Below are positions 1 to 6,885 of a DNA stretch of 7,894 nucleotides, piece by piece. A model generated the notes under the pieces. The model was not told where the DNA came from and did not search any database. It saw only the letters and a program-made list of their open reading frames with translations. The first letter of the stretch is position 1. Each line of letters opens with the position of its first letter. The position numbers and the translations under genes were made by a program. Origin of the DNA: Planctomycetaceae bacterium (GTDB lineage Bacteria > Planctomycetota > Planctomycetia > Pirellulales > Thermoguttaceae); contig JAISJZ010000289.1 in the NCBI GenBank assembly GCA_031261125.1, positions 1-7,894 of the forward strand. Direction: 5' to 3'.

Positions 1-156
1 TCGTAAAATAACGCTGAACGAGACGCTTGTCTCCAAAATTCACTTCGATAGCATACTGCGAACTTTAACCATCTTCGCTAATCTATACAAGTTCAAAATA
101 TTTGGGTAGATACTATTGACCGTGAGGGAAGGGTTCGTAACATTATGATACACCAA

Positions 157-195
157 AGCCGGTCGCTCACGCTCCCGGCTGTTGTTTTCTTTTTT
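157..195 (+). terminator. GC-rich palindrome with T tract (terminator-like; possible dispersed repeat)
   Basis: AGCCGG (157-162) and CCGGCT (175-180) are perfect inverted copies separated by 12 nt. The spacer itself contains two direct copies of CGCTC. A T-rich run (GTTGTTTTCTTTTTT, 181-195) follows at once, as in an intrinsic terminator for a gene to the left of the window. From memory, this arms-plus-core sequence recurs between genes in many planctomycete genomes, so it may be a REP-like repeat doing double duty. That recollection was not checked. It ends about 14 nt before the lipoprotein start, so transcription of that gene must begin after it or read through it. Confidence 0.5.
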
Positions 196-208
196 ATTAT
201 CAGTTAAT

Positions 209-721
209 ATGCAAATTTTTATCCGTTCCCTCGTTTATTGTACGATTTTTTCGGGACTGTTCCTCGGCTGTGCCAAACCGCATCCTGCCGGGTTGCCGCA
301 ACTTGTTCCTTGCACGGTGAAAATCGTTGATGGTTCGCAACCGCTTGCGGAAGTCGATGTCGGTCTGTTGCGCGAAGAAGGGCAGAGCGGCTGGAGTTTA
401 GGCGGAATCAGTGACAGCACCGGAACCGTAAAACTACGGACGATTTTTGCATCGTTTGAAGGCAACGGCGTTCCAGCAGGAACGTATCGTGTTCTGCTCA
501 ACAAGCAAGTCGATGTCCCGCCGGAATTGACGTTATCGGAAACAGATTCCTTGAAACTTTCTCCCGCCGAACTGACAAAGTGGAACGCCAAACGGGAAAA
601 GTATATCAAAGAACATCAAATTTTACCGACGACTTTTTCCGACCCCGATGCCACGCCGATTAAATTAACCGTTTCGGAAACAACCGGTTCGCAAATTATT
701 GATGTTGCGAAATATAAATAA
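209..721 (+). CDS. Small predicted lipoprotein with transthyretin / carboxypeptidase-regulatory-like fold
   Basis: A 170-residue protein of unknown specific function, probably exported and lipid-anchored. I chose the ATG at 209 rather than the in-frame TTG at 182 because it gives a compact signal peptide: Arg6, a hydrophobic stretch over residues 8-19, and a lipobox-like LFLGC ending at Cys21. The -3 position is Phe rather than the usual Leu, so lipidation is likely but not certain. Residues about 33-96 read as a small beta-sandwich of the transthyretin or carboxypeptidase-regulatory type, with a DSTG turn (69-72) and the typical PAGTYRV strand (89-95). A Lys/Glu-rich linker follows, then a short C-terminal strand. 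Planctomycetes encode many such short lipoproteins, often of unknown role. There is no SD in front; the region is T-rich. The GH28 gene begins 29 bp downstream, so co-transcription is possible. Confidence 0.8.
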   Translation: MQIFIRSLVYCTIFSGLFLGCAKPHPAGLPQLVPCTVKIVDGSQPLAEVDVGLLREEGQSGWSLGGISDSTGTVKLRTIFASFEGNGVPAGTYRVLLNKQVDVPPELTLSETDSLKLSPAELTKWNAKREKYIKEHQILPTTFSDPDATPIKLTVSETTGSQIIDVAKYK

Positions 722-750
722 GAAAATTACTTCCAACAAAATTTATTTCT

Positions 751-2007
751 ATGCCAAAAATTTTATCGTCCCTTTTATCGTTTCTTTTATTTCCGGCGGT
801 TCTTCTCTCTGCGGAGAACGGCGTTTTCAATGTCCGGGATTTCGGTGCTGTCGGCGACGGCAAGACAAAGGACACGGCGGCAATTCAAAAGGCAATCGAT
901 GCCGCTGCCGAAGCGGGCGGCGGACGAATTCTTTTGACGCCGGGAACGTATCTTTCGGGAACGATTTATCTGAAAAGCAATACCGATTTTCATTTGACAG
1001 CCGGGGCGGTCTTGTTCGGCAGTCCCGATAAGGAAGATTACAATGCCGCCGATTTTTGCGTGCAAAATCGAGTTTTCAAAAGCGATTTTATGAGCGGCGG
1101 TCATCTCGTTGTTGTTGTTGAGCAAGAAAACGTTTCGATTTCCGGGAGCGGACGCATTGACGGAAACGGAAAAGCGTTTCTCCAAGACCCGGAAAGCAAA
1201 CGTTTTCTTCCGAAAAACAAAGTTCCCTGGCGTCCAGCGCAGATGGTTTTTCTCTGCGAATGTCTCAACGTAAAAATCCGAGACGTTGAACTTTTCCATA
1301 CCCCGTATTGGACGTGTTTTCTTCACGGCTGCGAAGATGTTTTGGTCGATGGTATTCGTATCAAAAATAGGCTTGATACCGCAAATGGCGACGGACTTGA
1401 CATTGATTGTTGCCAACGTGTTGTTGTGAGTAATTGTAACATCGAATCGGGAGACGATTCCATTACGCTTCGGGCAAGTGAGGAACCGCTCAAAAAGAAG
1501 CGTCCCTGTGAATCTATTGCGATTTCAAATTGCGTACTGAAATCGGCGTGTCAAGCCGTTCGAGTCGGTGTCGGTAGTGGAAAAATCCGGCATTGTACGT
1601 TCAGTAATCTTGTGATTCGCGAAACTAACGTAGGGCTAAATTTTCATTCGAGTTATTCTCCTCAAAGTTCGGGAACGACGATTGAAAATATCCGTTTCGA
1701 TAATGTCGTCATAGATGCAAATGTTCCGTTCACGATGACGCTTGGTTATGCTTCGCCGGAAACGAAGATTCGGAACATTTCGTTTCGCGGCATCAGCGGC
1801 ATTGCCCGGTCAACGAGTCCCTTGAGCGGTAAACCGGAGAACAAGTTAATCAACGTTTCGTTCAAAGATATTGATATGGTTATTCCGCAAGGCACGAAAC
1901 CGTTTAATCTTTTTCAATTTCAGCACATTGACGGATTGCGTCTCGAAAACGTCCGAATTTCCGAATGGGATAAACCGACCCAAGCGTTGGAACAGTCAGA
2001 GCCGTAA
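751..2007 (+). CDS. Secreted glycoside hydrolase family 28 (polygalacturonase-like) beta-helix protein
   Basis: A 418-residue right-handed parallel beta-helix protein. Residues 1-21 form a signal peptide (MPK, then a long hydrophobic core, with likely cleavage after LLSA), so it acts outside the cytoplasm. The N-terminal FNVRDFGAVGDG motif (26-37), followed by D41/T42 and the GGGRILLTPGTY strand (56-67), is the hallmark of GH28 and related pectinase folds. The catalytic Asp region is present: NGDGLD (212-217, Asp214) and GDD (234-236, Asp235/236), matching the classical NTDG-D and G/QDD motifs. The classical GHG motif is replaced by CQA near 267-269, and the RIK motif by LNF near 296-298. GH28 enzymes hydrolyse alpha-1,4-galacturonan or rhamnogalacturonan; the altered motifs make the substrate uncertain. 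Length is normal for the family. The ATG at 751 has no SD, like its neighbours. Confidence 0.88.
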   Translation: MPKILSSLLSFLLFPAVLLSAENGVFNVRDFGAVGDGKTKDTAAIQKAIDAAAEAGGGRILLTPGTYLSGTIYLKSNTDFHLTAGAVLFGSPDKEDYNAADFCVQNRVFKSDFMSGGHLVVVVEQENVSISGSGRIDGNGKAFLQDPESKRFLPKNKVPWRPAQMVFLCECLNVKIRDVELFHTPYWTCFLHGCEDVLVDGIRIKNRLDTANGDGLDIDCCQRVVVSNCNIESGDDSITLRASEEPLKKKRPCESIAISNCVLKSACQAVRVGVGSGKIRHCTFSNLVIRETNVGLNFHSSYSPQSSGTTIENIRFDNVVIDANVPFTMTLGYASPETKIRNISFRGISGIARSTSPLSGKPENKLINVSFKDIDMVIPQGTKPFNLFQFQHIDGLRLENVRISEWDKPTQALEQSEP

Positions 2008-2025
2008 ACGAAATAACTAAGGTTT

Positions 2026-2054
2026 TGTAAAATACCATTTTACACTTATTTTTC
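2026..2054 (+). terminator. AT-rich perfect dyad with T-rich tail
   Basis: TGTAAAAT (2026-2033) and ATTTTACA (2037-2044) are perfect 8-bp inverted copies around a 3-nt loop, followed by CTTATTTTTC. It lies 19 bp after the GH28 stop and before the next gene, the usual place for an intrinsic terminator. The stem is AT-rich and therefore weak. A regulator-binding dyad for the downstream operon is the main alternative. Confidence 0.42.
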
Positions 2055-2075
2055 AGGCATCAAAGGACGTTAAAA

Positions 2076-2105
2076 ATGTCGAAAAAACATTTTGCTGTTT
2101 GCTAG
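2076..2105 (+). other. Nine-codon ORF with good SD, one base out of frame with the VWA gene
   Basis: An ATG at 2076 is preceded by AAAGGA (about 2062-2067) at good spacing, one of the few SD-like signals in the window. It encodes MSKKHFAVC and then stops at TAG 2103-2105. The ORF contains a run of six A (2082-2087). With one A fewer, translation would run straight into the frame of the VWA gene, which is open from 2074. It may be the original start of that gene separated by an indel, a slippage site, or a chance mini-ORF. Confidence 0.3.
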
Positions 2106-2178
2106 ACAAAATGCCCTCGGCGAAAAATCACCTATCTTGAAACTTGCAAGCGGACTGCTTTTTTTCTTCTTGCCGTTG

Positions 2179-2187
2179 TGCTATACT
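2179..2187 (+). promoter_or_regulatory. Candidate extended -10 element next to the VWA ATG
   Basis: TG (2179-2180), one base, then TATACT (2182-2187) resembles an extended -10 (TGnTATAAT). No matching -35 is visible at normal spacing. The expected transcription start falls at about 2194, exactly on the ATG, which would give a leaderless mRNA. It lies inside the open frame that extends upstream, so it could equally be chance. Confidence 0.25.
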
Positions 2188-2193
2188 GCCGGT

Positions 2194-4647
2194 ATGATTA
2201 CTTTTGGGGCAGTACCTCCGGTTTCGGATGCCGCCGAAACCGTGTTTCGTTGGGCAAGAATTCAGGACAACAGCGATTGGTTCCTGCCGGTTCTCATTGC
2301 GCTGCTGCTTGCCGCCTATTTTTATCGGCGGTATCACTATGACGCTGCCGAATTGAAACGCGGGCAGCGTATCGTTCTGCTTGTTTTGCGCTGTTGTGTC
2401 ATCGCCGTTCTGCTGCTGTTCTATCTTCATCCGCAATGGGAACGCCTCACCGCTTCGTCCCGTGTTGCCGTGCTGGTCGATACCAGTGCGAGTATGGCAA
2501 TTAAAGACACGGGAGGGCAGGATGCGGGCGGACAGGAGAAAGAGGATGCCGCACCGAACCGGCTGGACATTCTCCTCGATTGGGTACAGCGGAGTGAATT
2601 GGTCGAACAACTTTCGCAAAAACACAGCGTTGTTCTGTACTCGTTCGATAAAAATCTTAAAGAGCCGGTACAGTCGGCAACTCTCACCCCTTCCGGCGAG
2701 GAAACCCAACTCGGCGAAGCGTTGCAGGACGTTTTACAGCGGGAAAAAGGGCAGCCGCTTGCCGGCATCATTCTCTTGTCCGACGGCGGGCAAAACGCCG
2801 GCCGCAGTGTTGATGCTCCGCTGGAAACGGCACAGCGTTTGAAAATCCCTGTCTATGCCGTCGGCATCGGACTGACGCAGCAGCCGCTTAACTTCCGGGC
2901 GGGAAATATGAACCTGCCGGAACGGATGTTTCCGGGCGACCCGTTCAAAGTGAAGATTCCCGTTGAAATGCTCGGCGGCGAGGAACAGAAACGAAACGTT
3001 TCGGCGGAGTTATTGATTCAACCGGAAACGGGAGACGAAAATGATAATGCCGGAACACAAATCGGAAAGAAAGAAATCACGTTTGATAAGCCCGGTACGG
3101 TCGAAACGGAATTTGACGTAAAAGTTGCCGATGCCGGTAAATACCGGCTGACGGTGAAGATACATTCCTCCGAAGAAGACCGCAATCCCGAAGACAACGT
3201 TCAGAAAGCGGTTGTCGAAATCGTTGACCGCAAAGACAAGATTCTGCTTTTTGCGTCCGCACCGATGCGGGATTATCAGTTTATCAGTGCGCAAATTTTC
3301 CGGGACAAGTCGATGTCGGTCGATATTTATCTGCCGTGGGCGAAACCGGGTATCAGTCAAAATGCCGATAAGATTTTAGAACGTTTTCCGGCAACGAAGG
3401 CGGAGATGGCGGCGTATGATGTGGTGATAGCGTTCGACCCGAATTGGCGGGACTTGTCGAAGGAACAGATTGACATTTTGGAACATTGGGTTGCCCGGCA
3501 GGGCGGCGGACTGTTTCTTGTTGCCGGTAATGTGAATCAGCAGGATACGGTAACCGGCTGGGTAACCGACCCCAGTATGGAAAAAATTCGGGCGATGTAT
3601 CCCGTAGAATTTCTGGCAAAGCAATCGGTTTTTGAACACCGTTATCACGGCGAAATGAAACCGCTGCCGTTGAAATTCAGTCAGGCGGGACTGGATGCGG
3701 ACTTTTTACAGCCGGCAGATATGCCGGCAGAGTCCCGAAGTTTTTGGAACGGCTTCCCCGGCTTTTACGGTTATTTTGCAGTGAAAGGCGTAAAGCCGAC
3801 GGCAACGCTGTTAGTTTCGGCGGGTGATACGGCATCAGAGCCGCCGGTTATGCCGGCGGTGAAAAGCGTTCTATTTGCGGAACAATTTTACGGTTCAGGA
3901 CGGGTGCTGTATCTGGGCAGCGGCGAACTTTGGCGGCTCCGGGCGGCTGACAGTAAGTATTTTGAAAAGATGGTTACCCGAATTCTCCGGCACGTTGCCC
4001 AAGGACGGTTACAACGGGAGTCCGACCGCGGGTCGCTTGCCGTTGATAAACAGCGTTATACCTTGGGGTCATCGGCGCAAATCCGCATCACGGCAAACGA
4101 TGCGCAACTGAATCCGCTGACGGTGCCGGTGTTGCCGGTAGATGTTCAACTGCCGTCAGGAACACACCGGCTCGTTGATGCAACGCTGGACCCGAATTTA
4201 CCGGGGACATACTCGGTGCATTTGCCGCTGGATGCCGAAGGGCAGTGGGCGATTCGTTTTACCGTGCCGGAAACGGATACAGAGTTGCTGCGGACAGTGC
4301 AGGTGCAGATGAGCAATTTGGAGCGGGAAAATCCGTGCCGGAACGAACCGCTGCTGAAAGAGATTGCGGAAAAGAGCGGCGGCGTGTATTATCGGTCGGC
4401 AACGGACGCAATGCCGCTGGTGAAAGAATCGCCGTTGTACGGCAATATCAATTTCTTTGCCGACAACGATAAGGAAACGGTGCTTCCTGCCGCAGCGAAA
4501 GCGTTGACAGAACTTATCAAAGTCCGTTCGCAGAAGGCGGTGCCGGACATTGCGGCGGAAGAGAACACGTTCCGGTTTCTGCTGATTGCCGCTTGTGTAT
4601 TTTTATTTCTCGAATGGACGTTACGCCGATTGATGAAACTGGTGTGA
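2194..4647 (+). CDS. Membrane-anchored von Willebrand factor A domain protein (BatA-like, planctomycete type)
   Basis: A protein of 817 residues from ATG 2194; the frame is open back to 2074, with a TTG at 2092 adding 34 residues. Numbered from ATG 2194: membrane segments lie at about 28-44 and 60-79, then a VWA domain begins with the metal-site motif DTSAS (96-100). The remaining metal ligands are probably Thr171 (in EETQLGEAL) and Asp197 (in LLSDGGQN). A long extracytoplasmic beta-rich region follows, then a stretch with Rossmann or glutamine-amidotransferase-like character (YDVVIAFDP... HWVARQGGGLFLVAG), and a final membrane segment close to the C-terminus (FLLIAACVFLFLEW). Such proteins are frequent in planctomycetes, usually beside MoxR-type ATPases, and their exact role is unsettled. 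Here panC follows after 3 bp. The start is uncertain: ATG 2194 has no SD, but MITFGAVPPV resembles what I recall of family N-termini. Confidence 0.8.
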   Translation: MITFGAVPPVSDAAETVFRWARIQDNSDWFLPVLIALLLAAYFYRRYHYDAAELKRGQRIVLLVLRCCVIAVLLLFYLHPQWERLTASSRVAVLVDTSASMAIKDTGGQDAGGQEKEDAAPNRLDILLDWVQRSELVEQLSQKHSVVLYSFDKNLKEPVQSATLTPSGEETQLGEALQDVLQREKGQPLAGIILLSDGGQNAGRSVDAPLETAQRLKIPVYAVGIGLTQQPLNFRAGNMNLPERMFPGDPFKVKIPVEMLGGEEQKRNVSAELLIQPETGDENDNAGTQIGKKEITFDKPGTVETEFDVKVADAGKYRLTVKIHSSEEDRNPEDNVQKAVVEIVDRKDKILLFASAPMRDYQFISAQIFRDKSMSVDIYLPWAKPGISQNADKILERFPATKAEMAAYDVVIAFDPNWRDLSKEQIDILEHWVARQGGGLFLVAGNVNQQDTVTGWVTDPSMEKIRAMYPVEFLAKQSVFEHRYHGEMKPLPLKFSQAGLDADFLQPADMPAESRSFWNGFPGFYGYFAVKGVKPTATLLVSAGDTASEPPVMPAVKSVLFAEQFYGSGRVLYLGSGELWRLRAADSKYFEKMVTRILRHVAQGRLQRESDRGSLAVDKQRYTLGSSAQIRITANDAQLNPLTVPVLPVDVQLPSGTHRLVDATLDPNLPGTYSVHLPLDAEGQWAIRFTVPETDTELLRTVQVQMSNLERENPCRNEPLLKEIAEKSGGVYYRSATDAMPLVKESPLYGNINFFADNDKETVLPAAAKALTELIKVRSQKAVPDIAAEENTFRFLLIAACVFLFLEWTLRRLMKLV

Positions 4648-4650
4648 TAT

Positions 4651-5505
4651 ATGCTGACAACAATAGACGAATTACGGAATTGGTCGAACGAACAGCACGC
4701 CGCCGGTTTGACGGTCGGATTTGTACCGACAATGGGTGCGCTGCACGAAGGACATTTATCACTGGTGAAGGCGGCAAACGAACGCTGTGATAAAACCGTT
4801 GTGTCCGTTTTCGTTAATCCGGCGCAGTTTGCCCCGAACGAAGATTTTCACAAGTATCCGCGTCCGCTGGAAAACGATTTGAAAGTGTTAAAATCCGCCG
4901 GTGCGCCGGAAGTGTTCGTACCGAGCGTTGCCGAAATGTATCCTGATGGTTTCGATGCGTCGGTTCATATCGGCGGTGTTTCCCAGCCGTTTGAAGGACA
5001 ATTCCGGCCGGTGCATTTTAGCGGCGTGGCAACGGTCGTGTTGAAACTTTTCAACGCCGGTCAGGCGGATATTGCGTTCTTCGGGCAAAAGGATTATCAG
5101 CAGGTTTGCGTTGTCAGAAAGATGGTGTCCGATTTGAATGTTCCGGTGAAAATAGCGGTTTGCCCGATAGTCCGTGAACCGGACGGCTTAGCGATGAGCA
5201 GCCGGAACCGGTATCTTTCGGCGGAACACCGCCGTCAAGCCGTTGTGTTATCACGGTCTCTTGCCGAAGCGGAACGGTTAATAAGCGTTAAAAAAGAGCA
5301 GAAGGTTAAGAACATCGTTGCAGCAATGACGAAAACGATTTGCACTGATACGGACTTTACGGTTGATTATGCGGCAGTTGCCGACCCGGAAACCCTGCGG
5401 GAGTTGGACATCATTGACCCGTTAAAACATTCGGCGGTTGTTATTCTTTTAGCGGCGAAAATCGGCACAACGCGGCTGATTGACAACGCCGTTATTGAAC
5501 TATAA
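4651..5505 (+). CDS. panC: Pantothenate synthetase (pantoate--beta-alanine ligase)
   Basis: Catalyses the ATP-dependent joining of pantoate and beta-alanine to pantothenate, the last step before coenzyme A assembly; cytoplasmic. The 284 residues match the usual length. Diagnostic motifs appear in order: PTMGALHEGH (26-35, the HxGH nucleotide-binding signature), FVNPAQF (54-60), GVATVVLKLFN (125-135), FGQKDYQQ (144-151), and the KMSKS-like loop in DGLAMSSRNRYLS (178-190). The stretch before GVATVV reads RPVHF where many homologues have RPGHF, probably neutral. The C-terminal lid domain is complete. The start codon lies 3 bp after the VWA stop without an SD, so translation is probably coupled to that gene. 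No other pantothenate gene (panB, panD) is in the window. Confidence 0.97.
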   Translation: MLTTIDELRNWSNEQHAAGLTVGFVPTMGALHEGHLSLVKAANERCDKTVVSVFVNPAQFAPNEDFHKYPRPLENDLKVLKSAGAPEVFVPSVAEMYPDGFDASVHIGGVSQPFEGQFRPVHFSGVATVVLKLFNAGQADIAFFGQKDYQQVCVVRKMVSDLNVPVKIAVCPIVREPDGLAMSSRNRYLSAEHRRQAVVLSRSLAEAERLISVKKEQKVKNIVAAMTKTICTDTDFTVDYAAVADPETLRELDIIDPLKHSAVVILLAAKIGTTRLIDNAVIEL

Positions 5506-5529
5506 ACGGAAGTGTGATAGGATGAGGTG

Positions 5530-6552
5530 ATGCCAGCAAATTTGACTCAACAATACAAGAAAGCGGAAGACAATTACCGCCGGTCGGAAACGCCGGAGGA
5601 GGAACTGCGCTGGCTCCAAATAATGCTTGCCGAAATGCCCAAGCACAAGGGCACCGACCATCTGCAAGCGAAACTAAAAACGCAGATTTCCGACACGAAA
5701 AAGGAAATTGAAGCCCAAAAAGGCGGCGGAAAAAAAGGAGCAGCAGGACGTTCGTTCCGAATACCGCGGCAAGGGGCGGGAACGGCTGTCATCATCGGCG
5801 GTCCCAATGCGGGTAAAAGTCAACTGTTGGCATCGCTTACCAACGCAACGCCGGAAGTGGCAATCTATCCGTTCACCACGAAGCAGCCGCAACCCGGTAT
5901 GATGCCGTGGGAGGACGTGTTTGTGCAGTTAATTGATACACCGCCGATTACCGCCGATTATCTCGAACCGTACATTGTCGGAATGTTAAGAAGTACGGAC
6001 TTGGCATTGCTGATGCTCGACCTCGGCGATGATTCCGGGATGGAACAGTGCAAGGAAGTGCTGGATAAACTGGCAACGACGAAGACCCGGTTAGCCGCCG
6101 AATCAAGTTTAGACGAGGAAGATGTCGGACTTTCCTACACGAAAACGTTTTTCTTGGCAAACAAGATGGACGACCCGGAAGCGGCAGACCGTCTGGTGTT
6201 GTTTGACGAAATGTATGAACGGGCAGGGGGAGATAATCCCCTGTTATTCCGCCGGTTTAACATTTCTGCGAACGATGCGGCAACATTGGAACCGTTGCGG
6301 AACGCCGTTTACGAAACGCTGAACGTGATACGGATTTACACGAAAGACCCGAAAAAGAAGGAAGCGGACTTTGAACGTCCGTTCACGCTGCGGCGGGGCG
6401 ATACACTGCTAGATTTAGCCGAGTTAATTCACAAGGATTATGCGAAAAACCTAAAATTCGGCAAGGTTTGGGGCAGTGCCGTTCACGACGGGACAACCGT
6501 CAAAGGCGATTACGTCTTGAACGACAAAGACATCATTGAAGTACATATCTGA
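5530..6552 (+). CDS. OBG/DRG-type GTPase with C-terminal TGS domain
   Basis: A 340-residue predicted GTP-binding protein of the TRAFAC OBG/DRG group, probably associated with ribosomes or RNA. An N-terminal charged helical segment (about 1-64) and a Lys/Gly linker (64-70) precede the G domain. The motifs are G1 GPNAGKS (91-97), G2 YPFTT (113-117), G3 DTPP (136-139), G4 NKMD (211-214) and G5 SA (246-247). The TGS domain fills about 284-340 (PFTLRRGDTLLDLAELIH ... GDYVLNDKDIIEVHI). In classical GTPases G3 is DxxG; Pro replaces Gly here, which as I recall is shared by planctomycete homologues. I prefer ATG 5530 over GTG 5527: AGGA (5519-5522) sits 7 nt upstream. It follows panC by 24 bp, in the same probable operon. 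DRG proper and Obg differ at the N-terminus, so I give no gene symbol. Confidence 0.9.
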   Translation: MPANLTQQYKKAEDNYRRSETPEEELRWLQIMLAEMPKHKGTDHLQAKLKTQISDTKKEIEAQKGGGKKGAAGRSFRIPRQGAGTAVIIGGPNAGKSQLLASLTNATPEVAIYPFTTKQPQPGMMPWEDVFVQLIDTPPITADYLEPYIVGMLRSTDLALLMLDLGDDSGMEQCKEVLDKLATTKTRLAAESSLDEEDVGLSYTKTFFLANKMDDPEAADRLVLFDEMYERAGGDNPLLFRRFNISANDAATLEPLRNAVYETLNVIRIYTKDPKKKEADFERPFTLRRGDTLLDLAELIHKDYAKNLKFGKVWGSAVHDGTTVKGDYVLNDKDIIEVHI

Positions 6553-6559
6553 ACGGAAA

Positions 6560-6871
6560 TTACGCCGCTTTGCGCAGCGGTTCCCTCGCCGGCAAACGGA
6601 TAGAACTCTCTTCATCAACCGGTTCGTCAAACGAAACGCTTAACAAAGAACGTCCGAGAATTTTACCGTCACTGTCAAAGACCTTCAACGTTTGGTCGGC
6701 GGCAGACCAAACGGCGGTGAACTCTTTTGCCGTGAAACGGTAGCCGTAAAAGCAGTCACCGAGCAGCAAGACCTGCTGTCCGAACGTGCCGTCGGAAATA
6801 ATGCCGTAGTGCCGCACCGTTTGCCGAACGGACTGAATGACTGTATCCATTTCCATTACATCGGACATCAT
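6560..6871 (-). CDS. Conserved-looking small protein of unknown function
   Basis: A 103-residue protein that I cannot assign a function; it resembles short hypothetical proteins I recall from planctomycetes. It has no signal peptide or membrane segment. The middle (about 24-75) alternates short beta-strand-like stretches, with FGQQVLLLGDCFYGYRF followed by FTAVWSAADQTLKVFDSDGKIL, suggesting a small beta-barrel or sheet that might bind a partner. The C-terminus is basic (REPLRKAA). Translation is better supported than for other genes here: GGAAGGAG lies 6 nt before the first ATG (6871) and 9 nt before the second (6868). The gene has its own candidate promoter. It is convergent with the GTPase gene, with only 7 bp between the stop codons. 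Confidence 0.8.
   Translation of the reverse strand: MMSDVMEMDTVIQSVRQTVRHYGIISDGTFGQQVLLLGDCFYGYRFTAKEFTAVWSAADQTLKVFDSDGKILGRSLLSVSFDEPVDEESSIRLPAREPLRKAA
6565..6580. terminator. Short GC hairpin at the convergent gene ends
   Basis: CCGCT (6565-6569) and AGCGG (6576-6580) can pair around a 6-nt loop just past the GTPase stop, inside the last codons of the - strand gene. Neither side has a good T run. It is the only candidate for ending transcription between the two convergent genes, and it is weak. Confidence 0.2.
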
Positions 6872-6877
6872 TTTTTT

Positions 6878-6885
6878 CTCCTTCC
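6878..6885 (-). promoter_or_regulatory. Strong Shine-Dalgarno of the small - strand gene
   Basis: On the - strand GGAAGGAG is followed by six A and then ATGATG. This is the best ribosome binding site in the window and fixes the start at 6871 or 6868. Most other genes here lack an SD. Confidence 0.8.

Noticed and set aside
20..33. Hairpin GAGAC-GCTT-GTCTC
   Set aside because: The 5-bp stem is not followed by a T tract and has no gene context; too short to call.
2..109. Open frame from the left edge ending at TAG 107-109, a possible C-terminus of an upstream gene
   Set aside because: Only 35 codons with no recognisable family features; random frames of this length are common in AT-rich intergenic DNA.
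116..149. TTGACC with downstream TATGAT as a promoter for the lipoprotein gene
   Set aside because: The spacing is 22 bp, too long, and the terminator-like palindrome lies between it and the gene.
3711..3731. Direct repeat GCCGGCAGA at 12-bp spacing
   Set aside because: Explained by the coded repeat PADMPAES; too short to suggest a mobile or repeat element.
3841..3859. Perfect 7-bp inverted repeat CCGCCGG/CCGGCGG
   Set aside because: It lies inside the VWA coding sequence, where CCGG-rich codons are frequent, with no T tract or neighbouring start.
6224..6243. Inverted repeat CAGGGG/CCCCTG
   Set aside because: Internal to the GTPase coding sequence and encodes ordinary residues (AGGDNPL); no sign of a regulatory role.
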